Under the pieces are notes generated by a model, which was not told the origin of the DNA, did no database searches, and saw only the letters and a list, made by a program, of their open reading frames with translations. From contig JAKMXF010000353.1 of assembly GCA_024704765.1 (NCBI GenBank), positions 1 through 64,000 on the forward strand: DNA of 64,000 nucleotides. Reading direction: 5' to 3'. A program made the position numbers and the translations under genes. The stretch is from Oopsacas minuta (Eukaryota > Porifera > Hexactinellida > Lyssacinosida > Leucopsacidae). The first letter of the stretch is position 1, and the number at the start of each line of letters is the position of its first letter. Below are positions 34,801 to 45,700 of the stretch, piece by piece.

Positions 34801-37800
34801 GCCCATTTACCGTCTTCAAAGAATCTTGCACAACTGAAAAAGTATAAATAGAAGTTAATCGTGTTTATTAGGCATTTGTCATTTGTTGTTATTTCTCGAA
34901 GTTTTATTCTACTCCGATATATCCGTGGAGAACTTAACTGATAATATTATTAACTAAAATACTGAACATGTTTCCATAATTAAGTCATACAAGTCAATAA
35001 TTGATAAAAATACAAAAATTCTGAATCATAAAACAAAGAATAACAACAACTAAGTGAAGGTAAATAACAAGATTGTAAAAGAGACACTATTTGAAATTTG
35101 CCCCCATATCTTAAGAAGAGAATTTACGTGGGAAACCCTCAAAGAAGTTACGCAAAATACCAATTTGCATGTCGAGAACATACAGTAGCAAATAATGCAA
35201 TCATCATATTAGCGGGATAAGTGCATTAGTAATGTTTAGTGTTTTTAAAGCAGTATGATTATGATACACTACATGTTTTGTACTCAAATCACAAACAATA
35301 AATATAAGAACAAACGATAATACAGAACATATGTAGAATCTATAGAAGCCATTAGTTCCAATTGACACCTGTCTAGATATATATTAATAATCTGGAACTT
35401 AAATTGTATAACATATATCGAACACTGAAAGTTGTTTGAAGTATAATCAAAATGTGTGAAAATATGATTAATTGCTAGAATATATTATATATTGACACCC
35501 AAAATGTACCCATGATCTTGCCATTTGGACACTTTTTTAGATGTGCGGACACTTTGCGGACAATAATGAACCTCGTTAATACCCCAACGGAAGCTCACAT
35601 TTGTCAGCTTTATCCTGAGTTCGTATTAACCGGAGTAATAATACCAATTCACATTCCACCAAAAAGGTGTGAAAATATGAATAACACATGTACTCACTGG
35701 TCCCATTGGGGTCTGGGGGTTGCGTTACCCTTTAACCTCTCCAAATCCTTCGAAATATTTGACTTTGCTAGAACTGCCTCTTTATATGATTCATCTAACA
35801 AGTCACGCTCCATATTCAAGGTTGTAAAGTCCTGTTTCAGCTCTTCAAATGAATCTTTTGTGATTTCAAATTGTGAGTGTAAGTCCTCGAATTCCTTACG
35901 TGGGATAACGTCACCATAATCTGCTATTATCTAAACATAACATTCTAATTGGCAATATGGTTGTCAAGGAAATGGTAAAATGTGTCCAAACCGCGTGGAC
36001 ACCCCTCCCATAGAAAATAATACAAATTTAAGATCCTGTGGACCCCCTGCTGTCGTCCGTGTACCATCAACCCCAGGCCAGGTTTGGAACTGTTGATTAT
36101 TATTAATCCATCCTCCTTACATTCCAATATACATTACCGTTGTCAAGAAGTATACCTGGGTCAGTTTGCGTTGACTCAGCTTCAGGTCTTCCCTGCACTG
36201 TTTGAGTGCAATTCTTAAAACAATAGGATCTTCCTTCTGAGCTATATTATCATCTGGTTGCTATAAATAATATCATTAATACACCCATGGGACCGTAGGG
36301 GGCATGAGCCTATGACCCTACTAAGCCCTGTAGAGTGGATAGATGCATATTAGTAACCACTTCTGGTTGTTAGGGAATTATAGAGGATAATTTCCGGATT
36401 ACGTATGTGAGTTTTCGATTATATTTAAGAATAATTGCAGTCGTTAACCGTTGTCCGCTATTTCGAAAGGTTCTAGCCAACACAACCACAACCATGTACA
36501 AGGAAATAGTAGGTGTTGCTAGACATGGAATGTGCCCGTTTATAGTGGTGGATTAACGACCCAGGTACATATCTTTCGGAGAATCTGTAGTTAAAATCGA
36601 TTAAGTATAGTGTTTTGAATAGGAAAGTAAATATCTGGAATTTGTGTCATTCAATTTCTACTCATCATATTCACACTATTGAGTAATCAAAAATTAGCTG
36701 TGGTCATAATCAGGAAATGGACATCGTACGAATGATACATAATTGTTTAGTTGTGTGGACAAACTAGAGTTTACTAAGTTAGATCTCTGGCTCACAGCAC
36801 AATTCATGTTGAATATTATAAATCAAATTTTACTACAAAAACTACCTACTCGAAGAAAAGGATTAGTAAACGTTGCTCAGCAAAACTGGAAATTACCTAA
36901 AGGTTATTCCATGACAGAGTTAAAGGGTCAAAAATCGTATAAATACCAGCGAACTTCTTCTAAGATATTCAGAATCAAAATAAGGTCAGATGGCAAGTAG
37001 GTCAACACTCCTGGGTCCAATATTGAAAGACAAATGTTTGAGAAATCACAGCGCCAGATACCATTTGACCCATCCGATCGAATACTGCGTTTCAGAAAAC
37101 AAAGTGTGTTCAGTGAACTTCAAAAAGGTGTTATACCCAATAAAAAAGGCGCTGAATATTAACGCGAACGAGCGTACATACATACTAGACATTCGAAAGA
37201 GGAATAACAACAAAAAAGCAGCAAGTGAATTCAGAGGACGTGAAAAATCATCTCAAGAAAATTCTATGAAGGATATCGAAAAGTTAGAATCGGAGAGAAT
37301 GAAGCTTCAAAAGGAGAAGGAAGAACTGATAGTTGAGATCAATTGCTACCGGTTAGGGTGTGAGCGTACGGATGATTAATGAGTTCTTCGTAAGCATCCT
37401 TTACAGACTTCCCAGCAGCATTCGCAGCAGCTTATTATGTATTTCTCTTGCTTTCATGTTTCAATAAATATATATATTGTTATTATTTACTTTAGTAAAC
37501 CTTCACAGACAGTGCATTAGTTCATAATAATTAGAATCGAAGCAAATAATGATTAGGTTGTTGCGCTGCGATGCTTATATCGAGATGTGAAATTGTACAA
37601 ATAAATGAACCTATATCTCATCGGTCATATCGCGTAATTATCACGGTCCCTTGAGCTTAGATATGACAGGAGTTAAATGTAAAATAATGTAAAATAAATA
37701 TCTGTGCCGATAGCAATTTGATTACTCAAAGTGACACTATTAATTGGAGGCACTAAATGCTATAAATGTGTTAAGCAAATAAAGAGTTGACACTTGCAAT

Positions 37801-38690
37801 AAATGCAATGAATTACGTGCAATACATCGCCGATTATGCCAACACTTCCCTCTTGCGCTTTCAATTTTAGTGTTCGGATAAGTGAAAATTGTGTATTTTT
37901 CTAAATGAAATTCAAAGCTCAGGGCTGGTGTGAAAATATGAATATATAACCTGTTGAGTTTTCTTAAGTTGACTTAGATCAGAAATTGCAATCTTTTTGG
38001 CATCAGCTTCGTTCCTGTATAGAATATATTGGGCTGATAATTCACTTTGTAAACACAGAACCTTTGCTTCTAGCGTCGCAATAGCTTCTCTAAAAAAATA
38101 ATATACATCATACTCTGATTAACAGACCCAATGTGATCCTGTTAAGTGAAGTCTACTTAAAAATACAATAATTGTTTACACTCCTGGTTGAGATCCAGAG
38201 AGGTCAATGAATATGTGTAATACTATTACAACAGCTCCTTGTGTAATACTGAAGCAGAGCACATTCCTCAATTCATTGTGTAGAATTATTCACTAGTATA
38301 GCAATTAATATCTAAGCTATATAATACGCATTAAACATGTGATCCGATACGTGATCTATTCGACCTCGAAATATCAGGGTTTGACACTGTTAGACTTGTA
38401 TATGTCACGTTAGTATCAAGTCTAAAGGTGTGAACATGATAGGAACACATGTACATATAGTTTAATTATAGAACATACTCCATATGATGAATTGTCGATT
38501 TTAGACTTGCTGTCTCAGTCTCAAGATTCTGTACATCTAAACAAGTAAATATCAAATATACTGTTTACACCTTTGAAGTTATAGAAATATATTTGTTTAC
38601 CATGTTTTTCTTCATTTTGAATAACCAAGAATTTCTTTTCATTCTCTTCGGATATTAGCTGGAGTTTAAGCTAAAAATAAACAAATTAAT

Positions 38691-38725
<35 letters not shown>

Positions 38726-39276
38726 ATATTTACCTTCAGAGGGTCCAATTGGTCCACTTGCTCCTCAAGGTTTGAAATATAACTATCATACTCTTGTTTT
38801 ATAGCGGACAGAATTGGTTTAAACGAATGAAACTCTCCAATCAAATGCTCAAACACTTCCTTATGTGCCTAAAAGTATGATTCATCAGCAAAATATTAGT
38901 AAACACACTAACAGCTGTTTGGGGTACTTGGCTAGAAACAAGTCCCGATGTGACCCAATTAAGTGGAGTCTACTGTACAATTTTCAGACCCCAAGTACAC
39001 CCAAAAATGTACTCATGTACCAATTCAGGGGGATCGGTCAAGGAGATTTCGCCTTCCCCATAAAAGTGTTACAAACTGTAACTAAATTATAAATATTCTA
39101 AAAATAACCTGTAATCGAGCTGAATTAGGTTTGGAAATGTTTTTCCCTAAAATCTTCAATTCTCTCTCCAAATATTCTTCCAGCATTCCTACCAACCGAG
39201 GCTTAGATTGGAATGTAGAAGCGGTCGGGTTGCATACCGATGCACCAGCAGCGTTGCGGGGCAAAGTTCTGTTCAT
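31876..39276 (-). CDS. TSNAXIP1: TSNAXIP1-like coiled-coil protein
   Basis: TSNAXIP1 (translin-associated factor X-interacting protein 1) is a coiled-coil protein expressed in ciliated and spermatogenic cells. ATG at 39276 ([11 protein letters not shown]). About thirteen exons: 39109-39276 ([16 protein letters not shown]), about 38735-38868 ([20 protein letters not shown]), 38600-38672, 38463-38537, about 37952-38092 ([13 protein letters not shown]), 36155-36260, about 35680-35932 ([14 protein letters not shown]), 34695-34836, about 34493-34636 ([16 protein letters not shown]), 34068-34216, 33611-33840, 33390-33490 and 31876-32073 (stop TAA at 31878). The order of the coiled coil, the IPRKEFE block, the short W/R-rich block and the C-terminal acidic helices matches the family. 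An LC8 gene lies in its last intron and two unidentified plus-strand frames in another. Confidence 0.75.
32568..32831 (-). CDS. DYNLL: Dynein light chain LC8-type, copy D, nested in TSNAXIP1
   Basis: 87 residues from ATG 32831 ([18 protein letters not shown]). The core [33 protein letters not shown] is intact, with one E-to-K change in the groove motif. The usual C-terminal KSG is replaced by a single Q and stop. Upstream codons in frame are not needed. It is wholly inside the last TSNAXIP1 intron (about 32074-33389), on the same strand. Confidence 0.88.
   Translation of the reverse strand: MAERKVVIKNADMTEDMQLNVVQIATVALDKFSVEKDIAEYIKTQFDDKYQTHWNCVVGRNFGSYVTHKTKHFIYFYVGQVAILLFQ
32881..32932. 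repeat. Minisatellite GGCATATAGT x5
   Basis: Five exact tandem copies of a 10-bp unit, about 50 bp upstream of the ATG of LC8 copy D, so it lies in its promoter/5' leader. Confidence 0.95.
36743..37379 (+). pseudogene. Unidentified coiled-coil ORFs, antisense in TSNAXIP1 intron
   Basis: Two frames overlap. The first runs to a TAG at 36998-37000 (basic: [29 protein letters not shown]). After the TAG the same frame stays open for another 50 or so codons with protein-like sequence ([20 protein letters not shown]). The second frame, ATG 36990 to 37379, ends in a helical stretch ([20 protein letters not shown]). I cannot match either to a family. Either this is a decaying gene with an in-frame stop and a frameshift, or a real gene with a small intron I did not place. 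Confidence 0.35.
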
Positions 39277-39737
39277 AGTATTTCTAGAAACAAATCTGAT
39301 TCGTTAATTATTTCGGAATTAAAATTAACTTTTGTGACGTCATACTAATAATTCAATTAACATATCAGAGGGGTAGAAATTAATTGGCACTGGGTACCCC
39401 GAAGGTAGATCGGTATTTTTACTATAAATAGAAAACCGTATTCACTTTCAGTTCCAATTGAAAGTGACATTACTTTCAATTTCATATTTGCCATTCATAG
39501 CCAAACGCGAGACTTCTCCAATGCCTACCCCAAATGTGTGACAAAAGGTGTTAAGACAATTTCAATAATAAACATACTCCAAAACAAATTTAATACATTA
39601 TAAAACAAGGAAATATATTTACACAAACAAACCAAGAGCATGAGATAAAATGTACATATCTAGATAAGACAACAACAACAACAACAACAACAATAACAAG
39701 AGGATTATATTAACTCCAATATATGCAGATTATCAAA
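39277..39737. other. Spacer between TSNAXIP1 and the TEC-family kinase
   Basis: 5' flank of TSNAXIP1 and 3' flank of the kinase, both minus strand. (AAC)n at 39667-39693. Nothing else recognised. Confidence 0.5.
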
Positions 39738-42700
39738 TTAACTTTCAATAAGAGTGTCAGTGTAATCTGACCTTATGTGTCGACGAAGGTTTTTGTCCAC
39801 TGTGTTGAACGAGGGTCTGCTTTCTGGACTCTAAATTGGAATTAAATTAAAGTTGGACAATGGGTATTTGGGATTGTAAATTCATTGGTCCAGGCCAGTG
39901 GTTCACAACCTGGGATCCAAAGGGTCTATTGCAGTGTATGGGAGGGGTCCCATAATGTGTAAAAATTGGTACAGGGGTCGATGGGTGAAAACAGGTTGGG
40001 AACACTGGTTTAGGCCAAAGGACAAACTTGAAATTTGGCAATTGTGTGGAATGTGATAAACCTAGGAACACTTCCAAATTTCAAAGCAATATCTATAAAA
40101 CTCTCTGAGATAGGTAACAAAATGTGTCCACCTATCAGATTTGAGGATATAGCTATACTGATAGTCTATTGGTTAATTGAATATAATAGTTACGTAGTGT
40201 TATATACACATTCTAACACCTATATGAGACTGAAAATTGATTGGGTTAGAGAGTATACTGTTAGGCCTACCTGTAGCCAGCAACTCAGCATAATTTCATA
40301 TATGTGATTAGGACAAGTAGGTGGTTGTTCTAGTCTGTAACCTTTCAATATCTAAAAATAGAATGAATTTAAGGAATTATCCATGGTTCAGTAGTATTGT
40401 AGATGTTTACCTGTTCGAGCATTAGTTGATGAGTGGGGAAAGATTTATAAGGGGTGATACCCCCTGTGAAGAGTTCCCATAGGAGTATACCTATAAAACA
40501 ACAATAAACAACATCAAAGCATATCTAGCTGACAAACTGATGGAGCAGCTCGGTGTCCATATATGATAAATATCAGTGTATGATATTCAGAAATGTCAGA
40601 ATAGAATTCCGCGTACATGACTACCCCGGGATAATTGTTGAAACCAAATCTCTAGTATCATTTTGAAATATTGCCCAAAGATGTGAAAATATGATTAATC
40701 ATATGATATATACATCTGACACACCTACACAACCAATACAATGGGCGTATTATTTAATGGCAAAGCCTCTAACCTAACTGGATTAACTTTAATCACTAAA
40801 AAGGTGTGTAAATATCCACATTAGAATATTTCTATACTTTAGGTGCACATAACACCCCAAAATGTATCCATATACCAATTTTCACGTCAACAGGACGGCT
40901 AGAATTCTCAGGACAATCTGGGATGACACTTTGTGAAATAGGTCTTTAGGTGTCCACAAACACCTGTATAAACACCTGAATATATATTCCCCAATAGTAG
41001 CCGTACTAATAACAACATACCATATGACCATATGTCAGATTTGCTTGAGAATCTAGCATAGTTAATAACCTCTGGAGCAGCCCATTTAATTGGGAATTTA
41101 CTGCCTTCTGATGCTGTATACGTGTCATCCACTACATACCTAAGGAATGGTGAATATGAATATAAATTAACAAGCAAACAAACAAACAGACAACTAAATA
41201 AATAGATAGGCAAATAAACTAACTAACAACTGACTAACTAGCACAAACACACACACAAATAAACAGACAGACAAAGAGACAGACATATAGACAAACAAAA
41301 ACAAACAAATAAGTAAACATACAGACAAACAAATAAGTAAACAAACAAACAAATTAACTAACAACCAACTAGCTCAAACACACACACACAAATAAACAGA
41401 TACAAAACAGACAAACAGATCACCTAGTAAGTCCAAAGTCAGCCACTTTAACAAGATACCTATCCCCCACCAGACAATTCCTAGCAGCCAAATCTCTATG
41501 TATAAAACAGAAATTTTCAAGATATCCCATAGCAGCTGCAACTTGTGTCGCCATGTCTAGCATGATCTGTATGTTACTAGTTATAAGCTTGTTCTCCCGT
41601 AGATATGACAACAGAGATCCTACAGGATAATACAGTAACAGTGGATACCGGTTATAAGAACATACCGGATATAAGCACCATCCTCTGGAAACCGGTTCTC
41701 ATATATCCCTGTATATTTATACCGGTTATAAGAGCATGTATGCTACCACCAAGGGTGTTCTCATTCAATAGATACACAACACAATACAAATAGGATATAT
41801 CATATTGCAGAATCCATTCATTTCTACCCGAATATTATTAAGCATTCAGGACACTATATGCCACTATTAAAATTGTGGTCTGTTCATGAATAGGCTGATT
41901 TTACCAATTAATATTATGCATTAAGCAAATATAAATAATTAAAATAACAAAAGAACCATATTTTGAGCCAACAAACGGCCATAATCTGTACCCTATGGAA
42001 CCGTATTTCGTATCTACAAGGATCATATTTTAGGCGGGCTTAATAAAATAGGAGCGAAATTTTGAGTAATAGCATTACAAGCAAAATACATTCTACCAAA
42101 ATTAGCACAAAATATTCGTGCAAAAAACTGCTATATAATTTTTGTCCATTTTCTATTGATATTAATAAGTGTGACACAAGGCGAAAGTGTCGTTATGTAC
42201 ATGTGTCCAAAAATGGCACTATTCACATATGACACTAATATTTCTATAGTTCCAGTTTCAGTTTAGATGTCAGAATCACTCTATAAGAGTAATTATGATG
42301 AAGGTTACGCAGATGAGGCTACAGATCAAATTGATACTCCTATGACACCTAGAGAAGAGACGGAAGCTTATCTGAGTGAATATGAGAATAGATTTGTGGC
42401 AAGGTAACTGTGAAAATTGTGTCACTTTTCCACCTTATGAGGACAATTATTTGGCAACATGTGGAGATTTTTATCGATGATATGAGGTTTGAAACTGTAT
42501 TGTCATATTTGGCGCATAAATAATAATATATTCACACTACTTCCCATTTCTATCATAAATATTGTCCGCACAGATTCGATCCGCTCCCAGTTTTATACAT
42601 ATTCAGCAGCCCCAGAATGTCCTGAATTAGTTCTTACACCTCTGAGCATGTAATCACTCCCATATGGGTACATTAACAGCCCCATAGGGCAGTTGTTCCT

Positions 42701-45700
42701 TACCATTTTCACGCCCTGTATCAATCTTAACACAATCTGTCGATTCTCTCATATACTGCAATACAAATTTTGTGATCGGGGTACACAGGATGCTGTCGTC
42801 CGCAGGGTTTCATTCAGGCGTATGCGACGCGCTTACAGGCGCATGAATTTCAGTGAATATAGATCTAGGCGCGTCAAATTCGAGCAAGTCCCCATACTGT
42901 AATACTATATGTATACTCTAGGCGCGCGTAAAATGAGGGGAAAATTTAGAGGTATGGTTCAGAAATGCTGGATGAAAGCCTGATTGTCCGTGCCTGCACC
43001 ACAGATTGGACCCACTGCTTTCAGGGGTGCATTTATGCCCCTTATGATAACATTACCCCTGTCCTAACATAGATTTACAGAAGAAGAAATCATAACTGTT
43101 ATACAAGGCACAAGAGCTGAATACAGATTACTGCTTAAAGAGAATAAGAAGCGCTATACACTAGAATTAAGGAAAATGCAGCAAGATCTGGAGCAAGTAT
43201 TGATTGAGGAGAATCTGATATCTCAGGGTGATGTCGTTAATAAACAGGAAATGTTAGCTAGGGTATGTTTGTTGTTGTTGTTGTTATGCACCTATCAATG
43301 GTTGCCACAGGTCCTCCAGTCCGTGCGATAGGTGATGCATGCAAGAATTTTCCCAAGGTGTCAAGGTGTGGGAGCATTTGGCATAAGCAAAATTGCTACA
43401 AGCATGAAATTCACACCTTTTACCCACACGTAGGTCTGGATTAGGAGAGGTTAGGACAACCATCGATTAGTGCATTACTGTGCCGACTATTGAGTCAGTA
43501 TTGAAACCACTCTGCATGTATTTTTAAAGGCATTTATGAAGGCACTAAGTGTATTGGTGTAAGCGAAAAACTCAGGATATATGGATATTTACCGTTGGGT
43601 GTGCACAGATGGCCATTATTTTTTATCTGACACACTGTGCCACTTTTAAATATGTTGTTGTTTACAAATCCTCTAATTTGATTGTTTTATCTTTAACCAA
43701 AAAGGTGTGAAAATAAATTTGACACCAGAGGTGTAGATATACACCCCAAAATGTACACATGTACCAACTTTCATGTCAATCAGATCACTAGCATTCTTAG
43801 GGACGTAGGGTCTTCCTATATAGGAGGGGCACTAAGAGTCCGTTAGACTGAGATCGAGGGAGTTTCCAGGACAATATGGATCTTATCCTATAGGTGAGAG
43901 ACAGTCCAGAAACAGAGGAAGTTGAGAACAAGTCAAAACTAGTCCTAGAGTCAAAATATGAATCTCTACACAATAAAATGTCTGAATTGAATACAACCCT
44001 AGAAATCCTCAGAAGTTTTAAGGATATGACAGACGAGGGATATATGGAAATAAGTATGTTGTTCTGTTGTTTATAAGTAGGTGTTGGTAAACAAATACTC
44101 AAAAACAAGACTGGAGATGTATAAATACAATTTTCTCGAATATCTTGGCAATAAAAGTTGTTTACATACGTATACATTATACTTGTAAACAAAGACTTGC
44201 AATATTTTTTGGATATTTCTAGTGGAATAGGGGAAAACGTGAAATACATCCGAAAATATAGAAATTAACAGTTGGTCCTATCTAAAAAGTAAACAAGCCT
44301 ATACAAACACCTTTAGATCAACAACTGGAGGATTTTGATCATAAAGTAGCGCGGCTCTCTCAAAAGAAGAATTCTATGATAGAAGACTTCATAGAGACAG
44401 ATATTGCATCCAAAAAGAATATAAGGAAATGCAGAGAAACGAAAGAAATACTGTCTGGAGCTGTAGATAGAGTTGAAAGGATTCTGACACAGATTGAGAG
44501 GAAAGAGAGGAAAGGTGTTGATGGTATGTTATATATTTTCATACATTTTCGTTGTTAGGTTGTGAATCGACATGAGTAGTGGCCAATCGGGGTGATATTT
44601 GGGCTACGAAGCATGAAGGCGAAGGGGAGGGTCAATGGACCTCTTGGTGGCCCACGGACAACAGCAGGATGTCCACAGAATGTGTTAAAGTTGGTATAGG
44701 GGGTACAATATCGATTTCTAACCATTCAGAAGTCATTCTCGCATGTAACGTATTGTACTTGGAAGGTGTTAATATATGAATATTTAGAGCAAATAAAGTA
44801 CACAGAATATCTGATACAAGTAGAAAAAGAAATGGATCAAAAAAATAACCAATATGAAGAAATTGCTAAAACTTGTAAACAAGAACAACTTGTCTTGAAC
44901 GCACAAGTGAAACGCAAGAAAATGGAACTACAAGAGTTGGACAACAAAATAGCCAAAGCCCAACACGAGAACAATGAGCTAAAGGACATAAGCGATGAAT
45001 TAATGGCAGAGATGAATACCACATATTAGCACCTAAGAGTTTCTAAATATCCATATATGATTATTTGTATATATATTCGTTATTAATGATAGTAGCTAGG
45101 AGATGTTTTATTTAGGATAGCGATTCTCAAACTATTCCATCGGTGGAGGTGTGGACCCACTCCCATAGACTGTAATACAAATATTTACATCCTGTGGATC
45201 ACAGGTTGGGAACCGCTGATTTATAGGGGACAACAGGGCCACGCCGCAGAGGTTTATCCAGAACTCTCCGGATGGTACTATTTAGGACGGTAGCATCACA
45301 GTCGACACTTTGTGTTCTTCCACAACCCATCAGGCCCTCTCGCTCAAAATTGTAGAATAAATATATTACTCACATAACTAACCATGGATCATATATTCTG
45401 TGATTAATCTAATAGGCTTCTCTGTAATGATACCATATAATCTCAGCAGGTTAGGATGTGAGAAATTCCTATAAAACAACAAATAGAACAACAATAAACA
45501 AAGTTATAAAATAACATTTGATCATTTGACAGAGACCTAGCGGTTTCCCAACCTTTTCGCCCTATACCAATTGTAACACATCCTGTGGGCCGGTTGAAAC
45601 AGCCGGCATAGGGGATTAATATTTGAGTGTCTTATGTCAATGACTTACTTCATTACTTCAGCTTCTTCCAATAAATCATCCTCACAAATAGAAGTACTCT

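Noticed and set aside
35512-35919. Plus-strand ORF of 135 codons
   Set aside because: Antisense to a good TSNAXIP1 exon (about 35680-35932) whose phase and family match are clear.
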